Source of the DNA: Pocillopora verrucosa
Lineage: Eukaryota; Cnidaria; Anthozoa; Scleractinia; Pocilloporidae
Direction: 5' to 3'
Assembly (NCBI RefSeq): GCF_036669915.1
Contig: NC_089316.1
Span: 28,721,540 to 28,785,539 of the forward strand
Length of the DNA: 64,000 bases
Shown here: piece by piece, positions 37,848 to 46,793 of the stretch
Position numbering within the stretch: position 1 is the first letter of the stretch
Layout of the letters: each line of letters starts with the position of its first letter
The notes under the pieces: generated by a model
Database searches by the model: none
The model's input: the letters and a program-made list of their open reading frames with translations, nothing else
Told to the model about the DNA's origin: nothing
Position numbers and translations under genes: made by a program

Positions 37848-38066
37848 CCACCAGACACCAACTTCGTTGGGGAATCGAACCCCACCTCGCAAACATTGAA
37901 CACACTCACACCCAAAAATGAACACGCCCACTCCAAAACAAACGAACAAAAACGGATACAAAAACATAGAAAAACTATTATTTACAATATTACATTATTT
38001 AAAACCAGGACTTAAATACTTTATTCACATATTATTTACTTAGATAGTATTGTTTACTAATATTTA

Positions 38067-39770
38067 CTACAATTTCTTCCTACATTTCGGAACTCCCACA
38101 ACAGAAGGGGGGGCAGAACGCTTCAGCAGCTCTGCAGCAAGAACTGCAGCAGTAGGGACCACAGGACGAGACTTAGAAACGCCATCATTTACAACATTAA
38201 TTACACTATTATCCACATTGGTACTGGTAAAATTACAAACTGTGGCCTTCTTAACCCACAAAGCCTTGGCGGGAAGCCTCCGACATTGCCGACCATTGAG
38301 GTCCACAAACTCCACACACAAAACGTTATCATGCTCCGTAGGACCAATCTGGTCAACAAGAGAGCCCCTGAAACCAATCAAAAAGGAAGGGTCCCCCTGT
38401 ACTTCAAGAAGATACTGCGCAAAACCCACTTCAGACTGCTCACCACTCGTATCCACTCTAGCGATACGAAGAAGATTTGGATCCACACTGAGAGACACCC
38501 CATTTTCCAAAACTACCGACACCAACTCCAAAAAATCCGTAGGGGAAACCTCACGCACCCTCATATCCCTGTAGGACAGAACAAAGGCTTGATCCTTAGA
38601 ACAGCGGCATAACTCATCCCGATACCACTTCAAAACCTTCCTACGAATAACAGAATCTGCGGGGGTCTGCACATCCTCAGTCACTACAGGGACCGGGGGG
38701 GCTAGCCCCAACTCAACAGGAGCACTAACTCGACTAGGGACAGGAACAGGGGTACTAACAGCAACCTCATCCTCCACATTAGCATCCACAGCATCCTCAA
38801 TCGTATCCGAAACCTCATTCTCCACAACCCCATCTTCAACCACACCCTCGACTACATCCTCATCATCCTCATCCGAAACCACATTCTCCACAACCACATC
38901 TTCAACCGCACCCTCAATCACATCCACAACCACACCCTTATCCAAACCGGCAGAACTTTCAGAGACAACAGGCACAACAGTCCCAGAGGGGTCAGGGACC
39001 GCCTCAGGGACAGCTGCCTCTGTTGGAACAACAGACTGACCCCACGGCCGGACACACGCATGCGCTTTGTGGTCTGGGGAACCACACCTTCTACATTTTC
39101 CGTTGAACTGGCAATCTGCGGCCTTATGGCCATTAACTTTACATATCTGGCAGAACGGAGGGATACCCCTATACCAAACCCGCACAGGATAGTCGTCAAT
39201 GCGGAACTCAGCAGGGACTGGATCCGATAATAACATCCTAAGAATCCGTGACCCAGTTAGAAGGCCCGGAATTCCTGAAAAATTCTGGTGCTTAATACTG
39301 ATAACTTCTCCGTATTTTCTTAGCTCATCACAGATCAGAGCATCGTCACCTTCGGCAGGAAAATAGTGTACATACACAAAAGACGGCGGCTTATCAGAAG
39401 ACGTCACACTAAGATCGTGCCCATCCAACGCCAGTGAACCCATACGCACAAATTCTTCTTTGTCTGAGACATTCTTAAAAGTAATACGAATCAAGCCCCT
39501 AGGGCAAAACTGAATGGCAGAAAGCCTTTCAAAATCAATATGCTCCCTAAGGAGAGCCATCACACGGTCCTTATCATAATTAGCCAACATCACTGACGCG
39601 TGAATCACGCACGTCCTGACACACTCAACACCCATGGCAAAAACAAACAACCCAAAAGTGGATGGGTGACCCGAAAAAACGGCAAAACCTGTGAGCTGGC
39701 AAAATACCACACTCAACAGGCCAAAAAAGCCAAGAAGAAAAGCCAATCCAGCCCAAGACTGGAAAAACAA
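38067..39770 (-). CDS. ORF1-like zinc-knuckle protein of the ORF1-only element
   Basis: 567 codons open. The probable start is Met61 (39590, MLANYDKDRV), because the first 60 residues are hydrophobic leader-like translation of the 5' region with no counterpart in the LINE ORF1; this gives about 507 aa. Order: an N-terminal alpha/beta domain (65-200) similar in layout to the LINE ORF1; two CCHC knuckles C207-C210-H215-C220 and C226-C229-H234-C239, preceded by VRVWYRGIPPFC as IWYRGQPVTC precedes the knuckles of the LINE protein; an acidic Val/Asp/Glu linker (276-345); and a C-terminal domain (about 375-520) that I do not recognise and that the LINE ORF1 lacks. Likely an RNA-binding RNP protein. 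Confidence 0.85.
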   Translation of the reverse strand: MFFQSWAGLAFLLGFFGLLSVVFCQLTGFAVFSGHPSTFGLFVFAMGVECVRTCVIHASVMLANYDKDRVMALLREHIDFERLSAIQFCPRGLIRITFKNVSDKEEFVRMGSLALDGHDLSVTSSDKPPSFVYVHYFPAEGDDALICDELRKYGEVISIKHQNFSGIPGLLTGSRILRMLLSDPVPAEFRIDDYPVRVWYRGIPPFCQICKVNGHKAADCQFNGKCRRCGSPDHKAHACVRPWGQSVVPTEAAVPEAVPDPSGTVVPVVSESSAGLDKGVVVDVIEGAVEDVVVENVVSDEDDEDVVEGVVEDGVVENEVSDTIEDAVDANVEDEVAVSTPVPVPSRVSAPVELGLAPPVPVVTEDVQTPADSVIRRKVLKWYRDELCRCSKDQAFVLSYRDMRVREVSPTDFLELVSVVLENGVSLSVDPNLLRIARVDTSGEQSEVGFAQYLLEVQGDPSFLIGFRGSLVDQIGPTEHDNVLCVEFVDLNGRQCRRLPAKALWVKKATVCNFTSTNVDNSVINVVNDGVSKSRPVVPTAAVLAAELLKRSAPPSVVGVPKCRKKL

Positions 39771-39945
39771 CCAGAGACTGGCTACCCCAGGTTACGGCAA
39801 GGAGCCGAGCATGAGTCCCTGGGAGGGTCACCAGAAAAAAACAGCCAAACCAGAACACAATAATACTTACAAAAATCCTGCTTCTTTAATCCAAAGACAC
39901 TTGTGAATCCACGAATCCACGCGCGATACTATAACGCAGGCAAAA

Positions 39946-39963
39946 CCCGCGTCAGGTAAGTAT
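39946..39963 (-). ncRNA. U1: U1 5' stub (nt 1-18) before element
   Basis: U1 nucleotides 1-18, with the normal U1 upstream sequence intact behind it. Confidence 0.9.
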
Positions 39964-40201
39964 GCTTTTTCAGCGTCTGCCCTCGGTGAAAAAATCCACT
40001 TACCCCTAGGTCCTTGTGGTAGTGCTTTGCGCACTTCAGAAAACGTAGGCCAGCGGCCGTTCCTGCCATTGTCTGTTGTCTGAATTATCATCCCTCTTTC
40101 ACCTCTTCCCCCTCTAAGGGCGGGCGGGGCTCCTGTAAACATAAAAGAATGCTATACCGTTGACTTTGTTTTGGATTGAATGTGTCTTCCCCAGAGGGAA
40201 G

Positions 40202-40387
40202 TGGGCCGCACTCGGAGGTAGTGCTATACCGAGGCAACCCGTGGCTGGGACGAGGCAAGCCTCTTTTCCACAGCCCAGTTCCAAAAATCAGTTTAATATA
40301 TGAGCTGCTCAATGAGCAGCNNNNNNNNNNNNNNNNNNNNNNNNNNNNNNNNNNNNNNNNNNNNNNNNNNNNNNNNNNNNNNNCGAT
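40202..40387 (-). ncRNA. U2: U2 snRNA, nt 4-66 masked by N
   Basis: 63 N at 40321-40383. Confidence 0.92.
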
Positions 40388-40893
40388 GCCGAAGCATGCC
40401 CTGGGTGAGGGGGGTGGTCGAGGGATCCTTCCCACGGTTTATGGTGGATAGTAGCAGGTCGCCCCCACAAGCCCTTGCGAGTCCCGCAGACGGTCCCAGA
40501 GGCTGACCCGTTTGGTATCTCCTCACTGTAAGATTTTAAAGCCAGATACACGCACCTACGGAGCTAAAACATTGTATAATAGGTTTTTAGGACACGTTAT
40601 GTCTCTTGGGACCCCTCCCTCCCCTCCCTAGGGAATAGTGCTTCAAATCGATGCTCCTCAATGTGTTAACTGGGTTGAGGAAAATACATTAGGGTTAGGT
40701 AACGACTTCGGGGTTAGGGTAACCATTTCTTAGGGTTAGGGTAACAATTTCTTAGGGTTAGAGTATCGATTTCTTAGGGTTAGAGTAACGAAACTAGGGC
40801 TTTAGAATTTCAAATTCGCCTACACTCAGGGATGTGGCCGCTTTACAGCCTGAACCTGGCCGATAACAAGCAGAATTTCGACCCCATTTCCTC

Positions 40894-40954
40894 GTCTACG
40901 ACCATACCACAGGGAAAGCACCGGTTCTCGTCCGATCACCGAAGTTAAGCCCTG

Positions 40955-40989
<35 letters not shown>

Positions 40990-41013
40990 GGGAATACCCC
41001 GTGTTGTAGGCTT
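40894..41013 (+). rRNA. 5S rRNA: 5S rRNA
   Basis: 120-nt consensus copy. Confidence 0.96.
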
Positions 41014-41995
41014 CAATTTTTTGTCTTGCGAACATCTCTAAACGTTTTATCCCAATAAATAGCTCTCCATACACCACAATTTCACATAGAGAGCCGTAGG
41101 TGAGTGAGGAACAAAATCAAAGCAAAAAACGAGGGGGGGAAAACACCTTTTTGTCAAAAATCGGCCAGCTAATGGCGAAAACTCTAGTGCGATCGACTTT
41201 TCTTACAGAGCGCGCGCGAGCGAGTGAGCACGCGCGAGATGAACAGTTTATGATGTCAAATTCTACTTCTGTGATATCAAATCATTCCAAATAACGAACG
41301 AAAAAATGAATAGGAAAAAAACGCACACTTCTGAGACGCAGTTTTAAGCCATCGTGACGTGGCAAAACACTCGCACACTTCCAAGAGGAGGCGCGCGAAA
41401 AAACGGCACTGAAAGTCGACAATGGTTGGATTCAGACTGCAAACGAATCGGGAAAAAGGTTCGATACTTTTACTACTCTGCTAGTTTGTTTCCTTCCCTC
41501 GTTCATTCGTTCACTCGCTTGCTCGCACAAAGGATACACTAACGATAGCAATAGCATTTCTAAAAGCGGCTCCAGTGACAATAAAACCGCTCAAAAGGTT
41601 CAAAGTGTACTCACGGTCCAAGTCGAATGCCCTTCTATGCTCGCTCGCTCGGTCGATCGGCCGTTTGGTTTCCTTTCATTTCCTTTCCCTTCGCGCGCAT
41701 AGCACAGCACGGCACGGCACGCACAACCTGCAAATACAAACGAACAGGACTTTACACACAATAGAGCAGACAGGCCTTGAACAAAAACAGCCAGCAAAGT
41801 TACGCACCGCCCCGAAACTCACCTTGTTTCCTTCCTCCAGTCTCTCCAATGCACTTCTACCCCTCCAAACGTGCCAACACCTTGGCCAGTTGTGCGTCCT
41901 TTGCTTTCTTTGCAAGTCTACCGGTCCACTGCAAAAGCAAAAATACCCTCGATAGTCAGTAAGAGGGCCATATAGACATAGTTTGGATGACTTTT

Positions 41996-42039
41996 GCGGG
42001 GACGAGCGCGAACGCAGGTCCCCACTACCAGAAATTATA

Positions 42040-42082
<43 letters not shown>

Positions 42083-42160
42083 AGTCGAAGTGCAATGAAA
42101 GGGCCTCGCCTTGAGAGGACTGCCTCCTTGATCACAGTACCTCCCGCGTCAGGTAAGTAT
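41996..42160 (-). ncRNA. U1: U1 snRNA
   Basis: 165-nt consensus copy. Confidence 0.96.
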
Positions 42161-42398
42161 GCTTTTTCAGCGTCTGCCCTCGGTGAAAAAATCCACTTAC
42201 CCCTAGGTCCTTGTGGTAGTGCTTTGCGCACTTCAGAAAACGTAGGCCAGCGGCCGTTCCTGCCATTGTCTGTTGTCTGAATTATCATCCCTCTTTCACC
42301 TCTTCCCCCTCTAAGGGCGGGCGGGGCTCCTGTAAACATAAAAGAATGCTATACCGTTGACTTTGTTTTGGATTGAATGTGTCTTCCCCAGAGGGAAG

Positions 42399-42584
42399 TG
42401 GGCCGCACTCGGAGGTAGTGCTATACCGAGGCAACCCGTGGCTGGGACGAGGCAAGCCTCTTTTCCACAGCCCAGTTCCAAAAATCAGTTTAATATATGA
42501 GCTGCTCAATGAGCAGCNNNNNNNNNNNNNNNNNNNNNNNNNNNNNNNNNNNNNNNNNNNNNNNNNNNNNNNNNNNNNNNCGAT
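42399..42584 (-). ncRNA. U2: U2 snRNA, nt 4-66 masked by N
   Basis: 63 N at 42518-42580. Confidence 0.92.
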
Positions 42585-43090
42585 GCCGAAGCATGCCCTG
42601 GGTGAGGGGGGTGGTCGAGGGATCCTTCCCACGGTTTATGGTGGATAGTAGCAGGTCGCCCCCACAAGCCCTTGCGAGTCCCGCAGACGGTCCCAGAGGC
42701 TGACCCGTTTGGTATCTCCTCACTGTAAGATTTTAAAGCCAGATACACGCACCTACGGAGCTAAAACATTGTATAATAGGTTTTTAGGACACGTTATGTC
42801 TCTTGGGACCCCTCCCTCCCCTCCCTAGGGAATAGTGCTTCAAATCGATGCTCCTCAATGTGTTAACTGGGTTGAGGAAAATACATTAGGGTTAGGTAAC
42901 GACTTCGGGGTTAGGGTAACCCTTTCTTAGGGTTAGGGTAACAATTTCTTAGGGTTAGAGTATCGATTTCTTAGGGTTAGAGTAACGAAACTAGGGCTTT
43001 AGAATTTCAAATTCGCCTACACTCAGGGATGTGGCCGCTTTACAGCCTGAACCTGGCCGATAACAAGCAGAATTTCGACCCCATTTCCTC

Positions 43091-43151
43091 GTCTACGACC
43101 ATACCACAGGGAAAGCACCGGTTCTCGTCCGATCACCGAAGTTAAGCCCTG

Positions 43152-43186
<35 letters not shown>

Positions 43187-43210
43187 GGGAATACCCCGTG
43201 TTGTAGGCTT
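43091..43210 (+). rRNA. 5S rRNA: 5S rRNA
   Basis: 120-nt consensus copy; the terminator here is T7 rather than T6. Confidence 0.96.
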
Positions 43211-44190
43211 CAATTTTTTTGTCTTGCGAACATCTCTAAACGTTTTATCCCAATAAATAGCTCTCCATACACCACAATTTCACATAGAGAGCCGTAGGTG
43301 AGTGAGGAACAAAATCAAAGCAAAAAACGAGGGGGGGAAAACACCTTTTTGTCAAAAATCGGCCAGCTAATGGCGAAAACTCTAGTGCGATCGACTTTTC
43401 TTACAGAGCGCGCGCGAGCGAGTGAGCACGCGCGAGATGAACAGTTTATGATGTCAAATTCTACTTCTGTGATATCAAATCATTCCAAATAACGAACGAA
43501 AAAATGAATAGGAAAAAAACGCACACTTCTGAGACGCAGTTTTAAGCCATCGTGACGTGGCAAAACACTCGCACACTTCCAAGAGGAGGCGCGCGAAAAA
43601 CGGCACGTCCAGTCGACAATGGGTGGATTCAGACTGCAAACGAATCGGGAAAAAGGTTCGATACTTTTACTACTCTGCTAGTTTGTTTCCTTCCCTCGTT
43701 CATTCGTTCACTCGCTTGCTCGCACAAAGGATACACTAACGATAGCAATAGCATTTCTAAAAGCGGCTCCAGTGACAATAAAACCGCTCAAAAGGTTCAA
43801 AGTGTACTCACGGTCCAAGTCGAATGCCCTTCTATGCTCGCTCGCTCGGTCGATCGGCCGTTTGGTTTCCTTTCATTTCCTTTCCCTTCGCGCGCATAGC
43901 ACAGCACGGCACGGCACGCACAACCTGCAAATACAAACGAACAGGACTTTACACACAATAGAGCAGACAGGCCTTGAACAAAAACAGCCAGCAAAGTTAC
44001 GCACCGCCCCGAAACTCACCTTGTTTCCTTCCTCCAGTCTCTCCAATGCACTTCTACCCCTCCAAACGTGCCAACACCTTGGCCAGTTGTGCGTCCTTTG
44101 CTTTCTTTGCAAGTCTACCGGTCCACTGCAAAGCAAAATACCCTCGATAGTCAGTAAGAGGGCCATATAGACATAGTTTGGATGACTTTT

Positions 44191-44234
44191 GCGGGGACGA
44201 GCGCGAACGCAGGTCCCCACTACCAGAAATTATA

Positions 44235-44277
<43 letters not shown>

Positions 44278-44355
44278 AGTCGAAGTGCAATGAAAGGGCC
44301 TCGCCTTGAGAGGACTGCCTCCTTGATCACAGTACCTCCCGCGTCAGGTAAGTAT
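44191..44355 (-). ncRNA. U1: U1 snRNA
   Basis: 165-nt consensus copy. Confidence 0.96.
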
Positions 44356-44594
44356 GCTTTTTTCAGCGTCTGCCCTCGGTGAAAAAATCCACTTACCCCT
44401 AGGTCCTTGTGGTAGTGCTTTGCGCACTTCAGAAAACGTAGGCCAGCGGCCGTTCCTGCCATTGTCTGTTGTCTGAATTATCATCCCTCTTTCACCTCTT
44501 CCCCCTCTAAGGGCGGGCGGGGCTCCTGTAAACATAAAAGAATGCTATACCGTTGACTTTGTTTTGGATTGAATGTGTCTTCCCCAGAGGGAAG

Positions 44595-44780
44595 TGGGCC
44601 GCACTCGGAGGTAGTGCTATACCGAGGCAACCCGTGGCTGGGACGAGGCAAGCCTCTTTTCCACAGCCCAGTTCCAAAAATCAGTTTAATATATGAGCTG
44701 CTCAATGAGCAGCNNNNNNNNNNNNNNNNNNNNNNNNNNNNNNNNNNNNNNNNNNNNNNNNNNNNNNNNNNNNNNNCGAT
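44595..44780 (-). ncRNA. U2: U2 snRNA, nt 4-66 masked by N
   Basis: 63 N at 44714-44776. Confidence 0.92.
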
Positions 44781-44823
44781 GCCGAAGCATGCCCTGGGTG
44801 AGGGGGGTGGTCGAGGGATCCTT

Positions 44824-44840
44824 CCCACGGTTTATGGTGG
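44824..44840 (-). promoter_or_regulatory. U2 PSE-like element (representative unit)
   Basis: CCACCATAAACCGTGGG lies 44-60 bp upstream of U2, where animal snRNA genes carry the proximal sequence element bound by SNAPc. The U1 upstream region has a related motif at a matching distance. Present in every unit (for example 16606-16622). Confidence 0.5.
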
Positions 44841-45007
44841 ATAGTAGCAGGTCGCCCCCACAAGCCCTTGCGAGTCCCGCAGACGGTCCCCAGAGGCTGA
44901 CCCGTTTGGTAATCTCCTCACTGTAAGATTTTAAAGCCAGATACACGCACCTACGGGAGCTAAAACATTGTATAATAGGTTTTTAGGACACGTTATGTCT
45001 CTTGGGA

Positions 45008-45024
45008 CCCCTCCCTCCCCTCCC
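45008..45024 (-). other. G-quadruplex-type tract upstream of U2
   Basis: On the snRNA-sense strand it reads GGG-A-GGGG-A-GGG-A-GGGG, four G tracts separated by single A, about 230 bp upstream of U2. It is kept in all units with little variation. Confidence 0.6.
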
Positions 45025-45084
45025 TAGGGAATAGTGCTTCAAATCGATGCTCCTCAATGTGTTAACTGGGTTGAGGAAAATACA

Positions 45085-45195
45085 TTAGGGTTAGGTAACG
45101 ACTTCGGGGTTAGGGTAACCATTTCTTAGGGTTAGGGTAACAATTTCTTAGGGTTAGAGTATCGATTTCTTAGGGTTAGAGTAACGAAACTAGGG
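45085..45195 (+). repeat. Telomere-like repeat tract between 5S and U2
   Basis: Five to six TTAGGG or TAGGG motifs embedded in a degenerate 22-bp minisatellite (ttcttagggttagagtatcga and variants), ending about 95 bp upstream of 5S and about 300 bp upstream of U2. It is not an uninterrupted telomere. It fills much of the 509-bp spacer 44781-45289, which otherwise holds only the PSE-like motif and the G tract. All units have it (left-arm example 18466-18561). Confidence 0.8.
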
Positions 45196-45289
45196 CTTTA
45201 GAATTTCAAATTCGCCTACACTCAGGGATGTGGCCGCTTTACAGCCTGAACCTGGCCGATAACAAGCAGAATTTCGACCCCATTTCCTC

Positions 45290-45350
45290 GTCTACGACCA
45301 TACCACAGGGAAAGCACCGGTTCTCGTCCGATCACCGAAGTTAAGCCCTG

Positions 45351-45385
<35 letters not shown>

Positions 45386-45409
45386 GGGAATACCCCGTGT
45401 TGTAGGCTT
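45290..45409 (+). rRNA. 5S rRNA: 5S rRNA (reference copy)
   Basis: 120 nt from gtctacgacc to gtaggctt. The internal control region is visible: A-box-like gaagttaagccctgtcgggc and C box ggatgggtgacc. The core matches marine-invertebrate 5S rRNA. Transcribed by RNA polymerase III divergently from U2 of the same spacer. All 20 copies in the window share this sequence apart from likely errors in the left arm. Confidence 0.97.
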
Positions 45410-45412
45410 CAA

Positions 45413-45418
45413 TTTTTT
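45413..45418 (+). terminator. Pol III T-run terminator of 5S
   Basis: Six T, starting 4 nt after the 5S 3' end (ggcttcaattttttg). The same run follows each 5S copy. Confidence 0.85.
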
Positions 45419-46251
45419 GTCTTGCGAACATCTCTAAACGTTTTATCCCAATAAATAGCTCTCCATACACCACAATTTCACATAGAGAGCCGTAGGTGAG
45501 TGAGGAACAAAATCAAAGCAAAAAACGAGGGGGGGAAAACACCTTTTTGTCAAAAATCGGCCAGCTAATGGCGAAAACTCTAGTGCGATCGACTTTTCTT
45601 ACAGAGCGCGCGCGAGCGAGTGAGCACGCGCGAGATGAACAGTTTATGATGTCAAATTCTACTTCTGTGATATCAAATCATTCCAAATAACGAACGAAAA
45701 AATGAATAGGAAAAAAACGCACACTTCTGAGACGCAGTTTTAAGCCATCGTGACGTGGCAAAACACTCGCACACTTCCAAGAGGAGGCGCGCGAAAAACG
45801 GCACTGAAAGTCGACAATGGTTGGATTCAGACTGCAAACGAATCGGGAAAAAGGTTCGATACTTTTACTACTCTGCTAGTTTGTTTCCTTCCCTCGTTCA
45901 TTCGTTCACTCGCTTGCTCGCACAAAGGATACACTAACGATAGCAATAGCATTTCTAAAAGCGGCTCCAGTGACAATAAAACCGCTCAAAAGGTTCAAAG
46001 TGTACTCACGGTCCAAGTCGAATGCCCTTCTATGCTCGCTCGCTCGGTCGATCGGCCGTTTGGTTTCCTTTCATTTCCTTTCCCTTCGCGCGCATAGCAC
46101 AGCACGGCACGGCACGCACAACCTGCAAATACAAACGAACAGGACTTTACACACAATAGAGCAGACAGGCCTTGAACAAAAACAGCCAGCAAAGTTACGC
46201 ACCGCCCCGAAACTCACCTTGTTTCCTTCCTCCAGTCTCTCCAATGCACTT

Positions 46252-46434
46252 CTACCCCTCCAAACGTGCCAACACCTTGGCCAGTTGTGCGTCCTTTGCT
46301 TTCTTTGCAAGTCTACCGGTCCACTGCAAAAGCAAAAATACCCTCGATAGTCAGTAAGAGGGCCATATAGACATAGTTTGGATGACTTTTGCGGGGACGA
46401 GCGCGAACGCAGGTCCCCACTACCAGAAATTATA

Positions 46435-46477
<43 letters not shown>

Positions 46478-46661
46478 AGTCGAAGTGCAATGAAAGGGCC
46501 TCGCCTTGAGAGGACTGCCTCCTTGATCACAGTACCTCCCGCGTCAGGTAAGTATGCTTTTTCAGCGTCTGCCCTCGGTGAAAAAATCCACTTACCCCTA
46601 GGTCCTTGTGGTAGTGCTTTGCGCACTTCAGAAAACGTAGGCCAGCGGCCGTTCCTGCCAT
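46252..46661 (-). CDS. Possible 45-aa peptide across exons A and B
   Basis: Joining 46661-46596 and 46323-46252 gives a 45-codon frame. The ATG has a good context (acaATGG) and an in-frame stop upstream in exon A. The peptide starts MAGTAAGLRFLKCAKHYHKD and continues with a Lys/Ala/Leu-rich amphipathic helix. The frame stops at TAG in exon B. Where exon B is one base shorter (17323-17427 and 32994-33098) the frame stays open through the whole exon. I do not recognise a family. Confidence 0.25.
46391..46555 (-). ncRNA. U1: U1 snRNA (reference copy)
   Basis: 165 nt. It opens with atacttacctg, which pairs with 5' splice sites. Stem-loop II has the U1A loop attgcac. The Sm site is aatttctgg, and the 3' stem-loop is gggacctgcgttcgcgctcg. 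This is the length expected of animal U1. Fifteen of 22 U1 sites in the window are uninterrupted. RNA polymerase II transcription from the PSE-like motif is expected. Confidence 0.97.
46596..46611 (-). promoter_or_regulatory. U1 PSE-like element (representative unit)
   Basis: CCACAAGGACCTAGGG, 41-56 bp upstream of U1, aligns with the U2 upstream motif at 11 of 16 positions (CCAC, A, ACC, GGG shared). It coincides with the end of exon-like block A, so one of the two readings may be accidental. Confidence 0.4.
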
Positions 46662-46793
46662 TGTCTGTTGTCTGAATTATCATCCCTCTTTCACCTCTTC
46701 CCCCTCTAAGGGCGGGCGGGGCTCCTGTAAACATAAAAGAATGCTATACCGTTGACTTTGTTTTGGATTGAATGTGTCTTCCCCAGAGGGAAG

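Larger units (their letters stand above)
37722..37925 (-). other. Shared 3' tail of the U1-targeted elements
   Basis: About 200 nt common to both element types (compare 57532-57735). In element-sense order: a T-arm-like hairpin with loop ttcgatt (37869-37883), an antisense U2-PSE-like motif (37831-37847), the AUUGCAC hairpin (37792-37828), a second AUUGCAC (37763-37769), and a T/A-rich end next to U1. Conservation between otherwise unrelated 3' UTRs implies that the RT needs this tail. Confidence 0.85.
37722..39945 (-). mobile_element. ORF1-only U1-targeted element, intact copy
   Basis: 2,224 bp between perfect 16-bp duplications cccgcgtcaggtaagt (37706-37721 and 39946-39961). On the - strand it starts ttttgcctgcgttatagta, as the full-length LINE does, then diverges. 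It holds a leader with GTAAGTAT (39863-39870), one long gene, an AT-rich 3' UTR of about 150 bp, and about 200 bp of tail shared with the LINE, ending in an A-rich run. It has no endonuclease or RT and no terminal repeats. It is best read as a non-autonomous partner mobilised by the LINE, comparable in principle to ORF1-only half-LINEs of mammals. Confidence 0.9.
45700..46724 (-). other. Predicted spliced transcript with U1 in an intron (representative)
   Basis: Four exon-like blocks on the snRNA-sense strand. A, 46596-46724, follows the acceptor tttatgtttacag and ends ctaggg/gtaagt. B, 46218-46323, follows atttttgcttttgcag and ends aacaag/gtgagt. C, 46010-46122, follows cgtttgtatttgcag and ends ggacc/gtgagt. 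D follows ttcccgattcgtttgcag and starts at 45831; its end is not visible. U1 (46391-46555) lies in the A-B intron. The same signals occur in all units, e.g. A 16921-17049, B 17323-17427, C 17522-17634, D from 17812 in the left arm. No AATAAA follows D. It may be a non-coding host RNA, or a decayed gene trapped in the array; part of the A donor overlaps the possible U1 PSE. Confidence 0.45.

Noticed and set aside
37869-37883. tRNA gene in the element tail
   Set aside because: Only a T-arm is present; no acceptor, D or anticodon arm can be found around it.
37722-39945. LTR element or retrovirus-like gag copy
   Set aside because: No terminal repeats, no protease or integrase; the target duplication, A-rich end and shared LINE tail identify a target-primed, LINE-type insertion.
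45085-45195. True telomere or chromosome end
   Set aside because: The TTAGGG motifs are isolated in a 22-bp repeat and occur in every internal unit.
45496-45690. Gene downstream of 5S (frame starting MSEEQNQSKKRG)
   Set aside because: It lies in the 5S downstream spacer, is only 64 codons, overlaps a CG-rich low-complexity tract and shows no recognisable domain.
46595-46640. Spliced-leader RNA gene (ctaggggtaagtggattttttc looks like donor plus Sm site)
   Set aside because: No leader-like conserved exon or hairpin structure around it, and it lies at the U1 promoter distance; a PSE or an ordinary donor explains it better.
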